From CAZHOV01 sp964534315 (GTDB taxonomy: Bacteria; Bacteroidota; Bacteroidia; Chitinophagales; Saprospiraceae), in the NCBI GenBank assembly GCA_964534315.1, contig CAZHOV010000053.1, forward strand, positions 1 through 31,591: 31,591 nt of DNA, given 5' to 3'. A program made the position numbers and the translations under genes. The stretch's first letter is position 1. Each line of letters begins with the position of its first letter. Below, piece after piece: positions 6,938 to 15,412 of this stretch. Under the pieces are notes generated by a model, which was not told the origin of the DNA, did no database searches, and was given only the letters and a program-made list of their open reading frames with translations.

Positions 6938-7040
6938 CCCTCCCCCTTTACTTTCCCACCAAAAAACCGTAACTTGTATATAGCAAAAACCTTATTCCAT
7001 TTCCCGCCTGTTACCCTTCATTCACCTTAAAACCCAACTC

Positions 7041-8180
7041 ATGGAAACCTTGATCTATAACAGCCATACGCATGTTTTTAACAAAAACCACATCCCTCAT
7101 AAATTTGTACCCATCCGACTCGTTCGCTTATTGATGAAAGGCAGAGGCACTCAGGGTATTGCCCGCTTTTTACACATGCTTAACCCCTTTAGCAATAAGG
7201 ATGTCTTCGACCGTTATTCCAAATTTATCCGGCAAGGCGATTTTGAAACCCAAGAGGTCATCTTCAACAATATGAGGCGGGCCTATCCGGGCAACACCAA
7301 ATTTGTCATCCTTTCGATGGACTTTGAATTTATGGAAGCCGGTGTGCCTAAATACTCCTTTATTGAACAACTGAACGAACTGGCACAGCTAAAAGAGAAA
7401 TATCCCGACCATGTGTTCAACTTCATCTGCGTCGACCCAAGACGCAACAAGGTGGATCAACTGGTCAGGACCTATATCGAAGAAAAAGGCTTCTCCGGTA
7501 TCAAACTTTATCCGCCACTAGGGTTTTACCCGTTCGATGAACGGCTCGATAAGGTGTACGACTATGCCCAAAAACATCAAATTCCGATCATGATGCACTG
7601 TTCCAGAGGCGGTATTTTTTACAGAGGCAAATTGAAAAAGGCAGATTGTATCCATCCCAAAACAGGCAAAGCACTCAAAAAGCGCAAGAATAAAAAATTC
7701 ATGGATCACTATACCGATCCGGCCAACTATGCTTATGTATTGGAAAAATTCCCCGATCTCAAGATCTGCTTCGCCCACTTTGGTGGCGGGGACGAGTGGG
7801 AGAAATACCGCAATTCCCCTGACCCCGAAGTCTATAAAACCAGTTGGTTATTTACCATTCTTGAGCTGATCAAAAATCACCCGAACGTCTATGCCGACAC
7901 CTCCTATACTTTTGCCGATTTTTCCCTATTGCCACAACTCAAGGTCTTGTTGGCAACACCAAAGGTCAGGGACAGAATTCTGTTTGGCTCCGACTTCTAC
8001 ATGTCCAACCTCGAAGGTAGCGAATACAAATGGAGCGTCGATTTGAGAGGGGAACTAGGAGAACATATGTACCGATTGATCGCAGAGACTAATCCCAAAA
8101 ACTACCTGGGCCTGAACAAACACCAACCTCAAGCGTGGGTTGCAGAAAAAGCGGGGGAGTTGCTTGGACATTTTAGATAG
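7041..8180 (+). CDS. Amidohydrolase family protein (amidohydrolase_2, TIM barrel)
   Basis: A 379-residue metal-dependent hydrolase or decarboxylase of the amidohydrolase_2 group. Visible motifs in order: His9-Thr-His11 on the first strand (metal ligands), GFSGIKLYPPLGFYPFDE near residues 152-169, IMMHCSRGG near 183, CFAHFGGGDEWEKYR near 243, YADTSYTFAD near 286, and ILFGSDFYM near 315 with the conserved Asp. All expected metal ligands are present. The fold family includes aminocarboxymuconate-semialdehyde and related decarboxylases; the substrate is not predictable. No signal peptide. Its TAG stop is directly followed by a heptamer array. Confidence 0.9.
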   Translation: METLIYNSHTHVFNKNHIPHKFVPIRLVRLLMKGRGTQGIARFLHMLNPFSNKDVFDRYSKFIRQGDFETQEVIFNNMRRAYPGNTKFVILSMDFEFMEAGVPKYSFIEQLNELAQLKEKYPDHVFNFICVDPRRNKVDQLVRTYIEEKGFSGIKLYPPLGFYPFDERLDKVYDYAQKHQIPIMMHCSRGGIFYRGKLKKADCIHPKTGKALKKRKNKKFMDHYTDPANYAYVLEKFPDLKICFAHFGGGDEWEKYRNSPDPEVYKTSWLFTILELIKNHPNVYADTSYTFADFSLLPQLKVLLATPKVRDRILFGSDFYMSNLEGSEYKWSVDLRGELGEHMYRLIAETNPKNYLGLNKHQPQAWVAEKAGELLGHFR

Positions 8181-8383
8181 GAAGGAAATATGAAGTAGGA
8201 AATAGGAAGTAGGAAATAGGAAATAGGAAGTAGGAAATAGGAAGTAGGAAATAGGAAATAGGAAATAGGAAATAGGAAGTAGGAAATATGAAATAGGAAA
8301 TAGGAAATATGAAATAGGAAGTAGGAAGTAGGAAGTAGGAAGTAGGAAATAGGAAATAGGAAGTAGGAAATAGGAAGTAGGAA
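8181..8383. repeat. Heptamer array, 29 units (ATAGGAA/GTAGGAA)
   Basis: Twenty-nine 7-bp units with no insertions. Nearly all are ATAGGAA or GTAGGAA; a few are ATATGAA. The first position toggles between A and G irregularly along the array. It starts immediately after the amidohydrolase stop codon, and the stop itself reads ATAGGAA with the next bases. A long minus-strand open frame across it is an artefact of the repeat. Confidence 0.95.
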
Positions 8384-8421
8384 AAATTCTTTATCTTTGG
8401 AAAGGATAAAAACACAGCTGT

Positions 8422-8601
8422 ATGCCTGAAAAAGAAGCGCCCACCTATTCCATTCCAGAGTATTTAGCCCTCGAAGAAGTAGCTGATATCAGAAACGAGT
8501 ATGAACGAGGGCGGATATTCGCGATGAGCGGAGGAACGCTAAATCATGGAATCATCTATACCGCTCTCTTCCATATACACAAACACCCAAGGGCTTCATG
8601 A
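8422..8601 (+). pseudogene. Uma2 family (DUF820) N-terminal fragment
   Basis: A 59-codon open frame (start MPEKEAPTYS). Residues 11-45 match the N-terminus of Uma2 family restriction-like endonucleases: PEYLALEEVADIRNEYERGR followed by IFAMSGGTLNHG. Family members are usually about 180-200 residues, so the catalytic core (Asp and Glu-x-Lys) is missing. After a switch of frame near 8585 the sequence reads TQGLHDPNFKLDL and then stops at 8632-8634, which may be what remains of a C-terminus after an internal deletion. A good -7 box (TATCTTTG, 8392-8399) lies upstream, but the -33 position falls in the heptamer array. Confidence 0.7.
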
Positions 8602-8639
8602 TCCTAATTTCAAGTTAGATTTATAACCAAATTTTTCTA

Positions 8640-9791
8640 ATGAAACACACCTTCCTTTTTACGTTAACTCTTTTTCTTCTAGTTTCCTGCCAACCTGCAG
8701 AGAACGTCAATAAAGAACCATATCCCGCCACGACCCTGCCCACCGACACTACCCAACTCTGGCTCGCTGAGGGCAATCCTGATAGCGATACGGTGCTTAT
8801 CCTCTGTCAGGGAGGACCGAGCGATAGCCTTGGCTTTGAACAAAAGGGCAAGGTGATCTGGCGCTATTTGCCCGGTTATAAGAACTACGAGGTCATTCAC
8901 CTCCATCAGGCTCAAACCTATAATCCGGCGATGTTCAACTATCAGGATACCTTTACCGTAGCAATGGCGAAAAAGGAGGTAGCCAATACCTCTGCAATCC
9001 TGGCCCGGGCAATCGATTATTTCAAAAATCGGAACAAAAAAGTTTCCGTCGTTGGTCATTCATATGGAGCTTACTGCATCCTGCACTACCTGGCCAATCA
9101 CGAAGAGCAAGCTGATCAATACATCATCTCAGGAGGTAGGGTAGATGATAATCCTTCAATGATCAATAATCTGCTTAAAGGCATTAATGGTCAATATGCA
9201 AAAGATGCGATCACCTATAAACCTGATAACTTTGAGGAAGTTAAAAAAGAATATTCTCCTGCCGAACTCAAAGACTACCGGGTGCGCCAGTTACTTAAAG
9301 GCACAATCGGCCAACCGAGATACTCCAAAGCTTTGGCTCAAAAAGACCTTTCCAACCTGAGCTTCGCCTATGCCAAAAATGATCAAAATGTGGGGACTCT
9401 TACGGGTAAAGAGATTGAATTCCTGCTTTCCCAAAACGCATTTGTCTTCGAGACGAGCGATGGGCATTATGACCTTCCCAAACGCGTCATCGACGGTGTC
9501 TCTGATGGGCGCCTCCAACTATGCTGTGGCCACACCCCACTCCAACAACTAGCCCTCCACTACCGCCAACATCTGGACACCAAAAGCATCCAACAGGTTG
9601 TTGAACTAATAGAACTTGGCACAGACACTTCCTTCGTCCGCTCCATCCTGGGCAACCCCATCGATATGGGCTTCGACTACCGCTACCTGGTTGATTCGGT
9701 TAGTGCCAATGGCTGCGCCGTCGGCGCCGTCTTTCATATTGATGATGAAGGCAAAATCGATCAAAAATGGGTAGGGGAGATTTGTGAGTAA
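8640..9791 (+). CDS. Lipoprotein with alpha/beta hydrolase fold
   Basis: A 383-residue protein. The N-terminus has a lipoprotein signal (LFLLVSC, lipidated Cys at residue 17). The hydrolase part shows VLILCQGGPSDS (oxyanion region), the nucleophile elbow GHSYG with Ser141 in VSVVGHSYGAYC, and a C-terminal His276 in SDGHYDLP; the acid is likely an Asp near residue 250. A serine hydrolase of the cell envelope is likely. The last about 85 residues (LQQLALHYRQHL...) form an extra domain that I do not recognise. The substrate is unknown. It stands alone, with a short A/T-rich leader. Confidence 0.82.
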   Translation: MKHTFLFTLTLFLLVSCQPAENVNKEPYPATTLPTDTTQLWLAEGNPDSDTVLILCQGGPSDSLGFEQKGKVIWRYLPGYKNYEVIHLHQAQTYNPAMFNYQDTFTVAMAKKEVANTSAILARAIDYFKNRNKKVSVVGHSYGAYCILHYLANHEEQADQYIISGGRVDDNPSMINNLLKGINGQYAKDAITYKPDNFEEVKKEYSPAELKDYRVRQLLKGTIGQPRYSKALAQKDLSNLSFAYAKNDQNVGTLTGKEIEFLLSQNAFVFETSDGHYDLPKRVIDGVSDGRLQLCCGHTPLQQLALHYRQHLDTKSIQQVVELIELGTDTSFVRSILGNPIDMGFDYRYLVDSVSANGCAVGAVFHIDDEGKIDQKWVGEICE

Positions 9792-9975
9792 AACGAGGTA
9801 ACGAAAAATAGTTAGCCTTACCTTAATCCAACAATTTTTGAATTTAATTTTACATCATTTTTCGCTACGGCGATACGGCGCTAAAACGTTTTTCACCCCA
9901 AAAAGGTAACAAAATTGACCACCGGTATATATACTCACCAACAAACCAATAATTTAAACCCTTAAAAATCTTATC

Positions 9976-12900
9976 ATGCCCGAAATACCCATTGAAATCA
10001 TTAACCTTAATGCCAATGCAGGCTTTAGAGAAGGTATCATAAATGGAAACCTCGAAGGACAAATAAAAGCCGGTATTGCCATAAGTGCGGACGCCTGCCA
10101 TGGCATCAGCCTTGGGCTAAAAGGGGACATAACCGGTGAAATTCTTGGCAATATGGATATCCTGTTTATTGGCGCTCAGGCCAAAGGAGAAGTCCAGGCT
10201 GCAGCCGGAGCCCAGGCCCTGATCCGGCTTGAACCCAATTTATTGGAAAAAATGGGGCTATCCATTTATGTTGGAGCTTATGCCCGTGCCATGGCTTCAG
10301 GAAGCTTAGCCATTTACCTCACACCCGAATTTTTTGCTCAACAAATACAGGATCACCTCGATGATTTTACCAGTGACCTCTTTTTGATCTTCCTCGAAGA
10401 AGTCAAGGCTGAAATGGGGGTTTGGGGAAGGATCGCTTATTCTGCTATGGCAGAAGCCAACGTGAACGTGGTATGTGATGTAAAAAAACTTAGCGCAGGT
10501 TTTGAGATCTCCGGTGGCTACAAATATGGCCTAAAAGGAGGAGCTGGTTACGATTTCTACTGTGATGTTGGGTTTAAAAACCTCCGCCGTGCAGTAAATC
10601 GTTCTTCCCTGAGAATAGTCAAAGAGATCAATAAACACCTTCTGAAAAGTTCTATTACACATAAACAAATCCTTGCAGAAAGTTTAAACTTCTGTTTTCC
10701 GCTAATGGCACTTACCGCTTATGATCTGGGACATAAAAGTGCAGAAAGAGGCGAATTCTTAAATAAAGAAGAAGTAGCTGCTGTCTTATTCACCAACTTC
10801 TCTGCCAACCTTCAACGATATGCGGTTGAAAAGATGACAGAACTGGCGGTGAAGCTTATGGTTAGAGAATTTTCAAAAATCTATTACAAAGTCTTTAGCA
10901 TCTCCTTAGATGAAATAGAACAACAGACCTTAACCAATAAGCTTGATAACTTAATTGACACCCTGGAAAAAGGAGATTTGCGACTCTCAGATGTCAATAT
11001 ATTCATTACTGAAACGCTTAATATTATTGACATCCTTGATGGAGGGGCATTAGACGATTTTAAGCGTCCGCTTACGCTGTTCTGGGCAAGTGCTGTCCTT
11101 GGGTTTGCACTGAAAGAACTATTGGGCACTTATGACGCTTCACTGGGACTAGGGTCCTCACCCATTGGAGAAGCTACTGCCTCTATCAATTACCAAAACC
11201 TCCCTAAAGCACCGGATTTCATCAAGGAAGAGATGGCGGATACCCTGGGAGAAGCCATCTTAAAGGTAGATGTGAGAATTGCAGTTGACTACCTGATAGA
11301 AGTAGGTATCCCGGAAGCAGAAACCTATTTATTCCCTGAAATCAGTTCTTTTAAGACTTATTTTGAAAGCGCTTTTAATCTTACTTTCGGTCAAATCTTC
11401 CAGGATGCCTTCAGAGGAATGAAAGGGGAAGGAAGCCTGGGTGATTATCATTCTTATCAGGCTATCAAGCAATTGGTGAAAGAGCAGCTGGTCGATCAAC
11501 TCTTAATGAATGAATTGCTTACTAATTTCACCAACCAAATCGATGATTCGCTTCTGTCTCAATATGTTGAAGAGGTAGTCAGACCTTCTCTATTCTTATC
11601 CAGCGAATTTCTGTTTACTAAATTAGACGATTTCCTGATTGAAGACCTTCAAAATATTACCAACCTTCCTCAATTTGTCAACGGAATCTCTTCAGGATGC
11701 GGAGTGGTGGTTTACAAGATTTTAGCCAGGAATATTGCTTTTTTTGATCAGGTGGTCAATGATTTCATCCTTGATTTTACGTTCACAGGATTTGACAACC
11801 TTGGGGTCAGGCTTCAAAATACCCAGGACCCTTTCTTTGTAAGCTGTAAGGATTTGATGATCCAATCTTTTCCTAACCTTCCTCATATAGAAGACAATAT
11901 AGAAGCTGCCCGCCAATTGCTTTTGGACCTAACCTATGCTTTTAAAGAGATTTCAGGCCCTACTATTTTTACAGCAGAACGCCGGAATAACCTTCGGGTG
12001 TTAAAAAGAGATATTCTACTTTCCATGGCAGGAGAGATCGATTATACTGAAACACCTCAGGCATTTGTAGACCGCCTGCTGGATTGTGGTTTTATTCCAA
12101 ATTTAGAATTGGTTAATGCATTCGGAAATCAATTGTTCGAAATAAATGTTGAAGCGTTTAGGGTTTTTACACAAAAAATCATCCCCGCCTTCAATGACTT
12201 TTACCTGGCTCTTGCTCTTCCGGCCCTCCAGGATATGAAAAAAGCCCTTCTGGAATATATCCAAGATTTACTCAAAGCAGCAGAAGATGCACTAAAAGCC
12301 TACAACGAATTAAGCAATGCCATTGATGAGAATATTCTGGCCTTCCTGGAATCGATTGATTTATTGTTCAGCCAATTTGCTCAATCTCTTCAAGATCATT
12401 TAGACACCTGGGGTGAAGCGGTTAAATCTTCCATCCATTATGATGCTATCGAGGGAATAAAGGAAAATTTCCCTCCCGGAGCAGCACGGAATAGTGCTAT
12501 TCTAACCTTTGAAAATACCACCTGGCCGGTAGAAACCATTATTCTGGATACCGCTATAGACGCCGGCACAACGGCTTTAGATAAGGCTATCCAGGATCTG
12601 GTAGAAAATGTGGACACCCTGACCGATATAGGAGAAGAAATGGTCCAGATGAAACAATCTATAGAGGATACGATCACAGAAGGCTTGTTGGGCTATGTGC
12701 TAAACCCTATTGCCTCTACTGCTGAAAGGCTTATAAATGCTTTACTCCCAGACACCATGCTTTCTCAAATCGAAGAGTATTTGGAGGCTAGAGCCGAGCA
12801 AAAACGGTTGGAACAAGAATTACTCGATGAAGAGCAACGATTAGCGTTGCTTGAGGCTGAAAAAATAAAAACGCAACAGGCCTACCAACGCCATAACTTC

Positions 12901-13602
12901 AACCCAACAGTTGACCTAAATATACTGGATCCAACGCCTGGCTTTCCATTTATTTATCCAAGAGAAATCACGTTACAAATGGAACTGGAAAATGGGAATC
13001 CCGACATGGTTGCCAATCCATCCTCTAAAAGAATACAAGTTCACCTCAACGGCAACCCCGTTGAAATAATTCCTTCTGATTGGTCAGCATCTGCCGGTGG
13101 AATGCGCTTTGAAAAAACTATCGGAAATGCAGAAGACGGATTAAATATCCTCGAAATCAGCTGGATAAAAGGAGCGACAGAGGAAGACCTGATCCGGCAT
13201 ACCATCCCATTTATTGTAAATACAGATGCTGATTATAAGAAAGCCAATTTTGACGTTACTATTGAAAGTAATCCTGAGGGTAGTGATGTAGATTTAGAAT
13301 ATGTTGAAATGAATTATTTGGGAACAGAAGATTTAACTGCTGCCGAATGGCTACTTCAGGATAAAGCCGGCCATAAATTTTACCTGCCTGTTTTTACCAT
13401 TAAATCTGGCGATCAACTCAAAATTTACACAGGAGGAAATCCGGATAATAATCAAATAGAACCGAACTATAACACCAAGCTATTATTTATGGGCAGGAAA
13501 AAAGCAGTTTGGAATAACGAAGGCGACACCCTTTGGCTGACAGATGCCGATCATGTATTAATCTACCAACATTCTTATACCTCAAAAAATAACAACCAAT
13601 GA
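9976..13602 (+). CDS. Very large helical protein with C-terminal lamin-tail-like domain
   Basis: A 1208-residue protein with no signal peptide, lipobox or T9SS tail. Residues 1-110 are Gly/Ala-rich with amphipathic strands (GFREGIINGNLEGQIKAGIA). Residues about 115-960 are almost wholly helical, with coiled-coil-like segments near 750-815 and 935-970 (EQKRLEQELLDEEQRLALLE). About 980-1085 looks like an Ig-type beta domain. About 1095-1205 resembles a lamin-tail domain: DLEYVEMNYLG, AAEWLLQDKAG, KSGDQLKIYTGG, and the hallmark WNNEGDTLWLTDADHVLIY. The stop overlaps the next start (ATGA at 13599), so the two proteins are coupled and probably work together. I cannot name a function: a structural filament, a large toxin or a surface-array component are all open. 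The lamin-tail call is recognition by eye. Confidence 0.75.
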   Translation: MPEIPIEIINLNANAGFREGIINGNLEGQIKAGIAISADACHGISLGLKGDITGEILGNMDILFIGAQAKGEVQAAAGAQALIRLEPNLLEKMGLSIYVGAYARAMASGSLAIYLTPEFFAQQIQDHLDDFTSDLFLIFLEEVKAEMGVWGRIAYSAMAEANVNVVCDVKKLSAGFEISGGYKYGLKGGAGYDFYCDVGFKNLRRAVNRSSLRIVKEINKHLLKSSITHKQILAESLNFCFPLMALTAYDLGHKSAERGEFLNKEEVAAVLFTNFSANLQRYAVEKMTELAVKLMVREFSKIYYKVFSISLDEIEQQTLTNKLDNLIDTLEKGDLRLSDVNIFITETLNIIDILDGGALDDFKRPLTLFWASAVLGFALKELLGTYDASLGLGSSPIGEATASINYQNLPKAPDFIKEEMADTLGEAILKVDVRIAVDYLIEVGIPEAETYLFPEISSFKTYFESAFNLTFGQIFQDAFRGMKGEGSLGDYHSYQAIKQLVKEQLVDQLLMNELLTNFTNQIDDSLLSQYVEEVVRPSLFLSSEFLFTKLDDFLIEDLQNITNLPQFVNGISSGCGVVVYKILARNIAFFDQVVNDFILDFTFTGFDNLGVRLQNTQDPFFVSCKDLMIQSFPNLPHIEDNIEAARQLLLDLTYAFKEISGPTIFTAERRNNLRVLKRDILLSMAGEIDYTETPQAFVDRLLDCGFIPNLELVNAFGNQLFEINVEAFRVFTQKIIPAFNDFYLALALPALQDMKKALLEYIQDLLKAAEDALKAYNELSNAIDENILAFLESIDLLFSQFAQSLQDHLDTWGEAVKSSIHYDAIEGIKENFPPGAARNSAILTFENTTWPVETIILDTAIDAGTTALDKAIQDLVENVDTLTDIGEEMVQMKQSIEDTITEGLLGYVLNPIASTAERLINALLPDTMLSQIEEYLEARAEQKRLEQELLDEEQRLALLEAEKIKTQQAYQRHNFNPTVDLNILDPTPGFPFIYPREITLQMELENGNPDMVANPSSKRIQVHLNGNPVEIIPSDWSASAGGMRFEKTIGNAEDGLNILEISWIKGATEEDLIRHTIPFIVNTDADYKKANFDVTIESNPEGSDVDLEYVEMNYLGTEDLTAAEWLLQDKAGHKFYLPVFTIKSGDQLKIYTGGNPDNNQIEPNYNTKLLFMGRKKAVWNNEGDTLWLTDADHVLIYQHSYTSKNNNQ

Positions 13603-14483
13603 CCATTACTAATCCTATTGAAGAACTCATAGCTTTATTCAAAAACCTCCTGAAAGCCCTTGATTTTTCCGAGGTGCCCTCAGAAACCAGCCAACTATTA
13701 CACGAGATGCTGGAAAATGCCCTCCAGAATGATTTGGTAAAGGAGTTTCTGGATAGTATGGAAACATCAGGAAAAACTTTAGAAGATATCCTCGAAGTTA
13801 TCATCATCGATCACTCCAAGCTACTCTTGAAAGGCTTCGTTAAAGCATGGGTGACCTTGCAACGATCAGTAGAAGAATTATTGGAAGCAGTGGATGCCAT
13901 TCAGCAAGAAGCACTAGATGAAGTAACTGAAACTATAATGGAAATGGTAGGTAGAAAAATAAATAGTGCGGAAATCACAGAGGCAAAAAAAATCTATGGG
14001 AATACCTTCGACTATGATACGATCTATTTAACCGTGGATAGTCCCTTAAATGATGTGACCTTTGCCGTTCAGGACTATTACAATGGCCACCCAAACTCCA
14101 GAGCTTTCGTTACCTGCAAATTAATACATCAAGACGCTGACGATGGTGCTTTGCCCAACGAAAAGCTTATCCACGAACTCTGTCACGTTTGGCAATACCA
14201 GGAATTTGGACCCATTTATATTATACAAGCTATTCATGCACAAATTCCCCCGCAATATAATTACGGTTATACTAATTCTAAAAATGGAAATGGAGCAGAA
14301 ACAGTACTGGAGGAGGTCATTACAGATAATCCTGACAAAACAGTAGCAGAAGTTTTTGAGCTATTCAACCGCGAACAACAAGCACAAATTATCAAACATT
14401 ACTACTATAGAAGGTATAAAGTAACTACGCCACTGGATTATGCTCCCTGGCAACCTTTCCAGGATCTGGTTTATACGCCGTAG
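13599..14483 (+). CDS. Zincin-like protein with HELCHVWQ motif, coupled to the 1208-residue protein
   Basis: A 294-residue protein. Residues 1-125 are helical with no similarity I recognise; there is no signal peptide. The C-terminal half carries a metalloprotease-type motif, His192-Glu-Leu-Cys-His196, in LIHELCHVWQYQEFGPIYI. Glu239 and Asp243 (EEVITD) form an ExxxD pattern downstream that could give the third ligand, and FNREQQAQI follows. HEL-x-HVWQ with a downstream EQQA is a pattern I associate with DUF4157-like and polymorphic-toxin zincin domains. The first four bases overlap the large gene. The substrate could be the large partner (processing) or an external target. The TAG stop is the first part of the mirror octamer array. 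Confidence 0.75.
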   Translation: MTITNPIEELIALFKNLLKALDFSEVPSETSQLLHEMLENALQNDLVKEFLDSMETSGKTLEDILEVIIIDHSKLLLKGFVKAWVTLQRSVEELLEAVDAIQQEALDEVTETIMEMVGRKINSAEITEAKKIYGNTFDYDTIYLTVDSPLNDVTFAVQDYYNGHPNSRAFVTCKLIHQDADDGALPNEKLIHELCHVWQYQEFGPIYIIQAIHAQIPPQYNYGYTNSKNGNGAETVLEEVITDNPDKTVAEVFELFNREQQAQIIKHYYYRRYKVTTPLDYAPWQPFQDLVYTP

Positions 14484-14686
14484 GGTCTCAGGGGTTCAGG
14501 GTCTCAAGGGTTCAGGGTCTCAAGGTTTCAGGGTGTCAGGGTGTCAGGGTGTCAGGGTTTCAGGGTGTCAGGGTGTCAGGACCCCCTGATACCTGGAGAC
14601 CTTGTTACCTGGACACCTCGACACCTGGAGACCTTGTTACCTGGACACCTCGACACCTGGACACCTAGACACCTAGACACCTAGTT
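14483..14686. repeat. Mirror-image octamer arrays between convergent genes
   Basis: The left arm (14483-14578) has 12 octamers of GGGTGTCA, GGGTCTCA and AGGGTTCA type. A 12-base centre (14579-14590) holds TCAGG-ACCC-CCTGA. The right arm (14591-14686) has 12 octamers of ACCTGGAC, ACCTAGAC and ACCTTGTT type, which on the minus strand read GTCCAGGT, GTCTAGGT and so on. Both arms start at a stop codon: the TAG of the zincin gene at 14481-14483 and the TAG of the LytTR gene at 14681-14683 (minus). Each convergent transcript therefore ends in the same sense of repeat, and the whole could fold as a long imperfect hairpin acting as a two-way terminator. Confidence 0.92.
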
Positions 14687-15412
14687 ACTTTTCCTCACCC
14701 GCTCATACACCCCTTTCCGATAACTCGCACCCACCGGTATCCGATTATCTCCGATTATGATGGAATGGCCTTCGATGAGATCGATATTATTCAGGTTGAT
14801 GATGTAGGATTTGTGGACGCGCATGAAGCTGTCTGAGGGAAGTTGCGTCTCCAGGTCTTTTAGATTTTGGAGTGTGATGATCTTTTTATCTTTGCATTTG
14901 ATTTGCACGTAATTCCGAAGGCCTTCGATATAAAGAATATCCTTCAACACGACCCGGTGAAATTTATTTTTGGCATCTCCCTTGACAAACAACTCGGTCA
15001 TAGGAGCTTCTTTTTCAGGAACTGCGGAAGGTGCTGGTGGCGGATCAATAGCTACCGCTTTTTTGACGGCTTTCAGAAACCGGTCAAAAGAATAGGGCTT
15101 TAACAGGTAATCGGTGACCTGATACTCATAACTTTCCAGGGCATATTCCGAATAGGCGGTGGTAAGAATGACCGGACAGTTTATCTCAGCAATATCAAGC
15201 ATTTGTAACCCGGTAAGGTCATGCATCTGAATATCCAAAAAGAGCAAATCGACCTGATTTTGCCTTAGCCAATCCATAGCTTCAATGGGGGCAGTAAAGG
15301 TCTGAGTGAGTTCCAGCCAGGGTACCTTTTCCACATACATGCGGATTAGATCAAGGGCATGGGTCTCATCGTCGACTGCCAGGCAGGTGTATGTTTTTTC
15401 TGATGTTTTCAT
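14681..15412 (-). CDS. LytTR family response regulator
   Basis: A 243-residue two-domain regulator. Receiver domain residues 5-120: acidic pair Asp14-Asp15, phosphoacceptor Asp60 in LLFLDIQMHD, Thr84/Thr85 in VILTTAYS, and Lys105 in DYLLKPYSF. After a Pro/Ala-rich linker (about 122-135), the LytTR DNA-binding domain occupies about 137-240 (RVVLKDILYIEGLRNYVQI, SFMRVHKSYIINL). Its start overlaps the stop of the histidine kinase gene by four bases, so the two form a cognate LytS/LytTR-type pair. The target genes are unknown; the divergent outer-membrane gene at 16651 is a plausible candidate by position only. The stop codon sits in an octamer repeat. Confidence 0.95.
   Translation of the reverse strand: MKTSEKTYTCLAVDDETHALDLIRMYVEKVPWLELTQTFTAPIEAMDWLRQNQVDLLFLDIQMHDLTGLQMLDIAEINCPVILTTAYSEYALESYEYQVTDYLLKPYSFDRFLKAVKKAVAIDPPPAPSAVPEKEAPMTELFVKGDAKNKFHRVVLKDILYIEGLRNYVQIKCKDKKIITLQNLKDLETQLPSDSFMRVHKSYIINLNNIDLIEGHSIIIGDNRIPVGASYRKGVYERVRKSN

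Larger units (their letters stand above)
6579..7040. other. Intergenic region with repeat copy 2 and an octamer array
   Basis: This 462-base gap carries structured repeat copy 2 (6602-6754), then about 115 bases of unexplained sequence with a 43-codon open frame (6768-6899) that runs into octamer repeats, the octamer array itself (6882-6937), and about 100 bases of leader for the amidohydrolase gene. The middle part also reads open on the minus strand, so it may be a remnant of a lost gene; I cannot assign it. Confidence 0.5.

Noticed and set aside
8173..8415. An 80-codon minus-strand open frame made of Phe/Pro/Ser/Tyr repeats
   Set aside because: It is produced by the heptamer array; the composition repeats every seven codons and there is no independent evidence of a gene.
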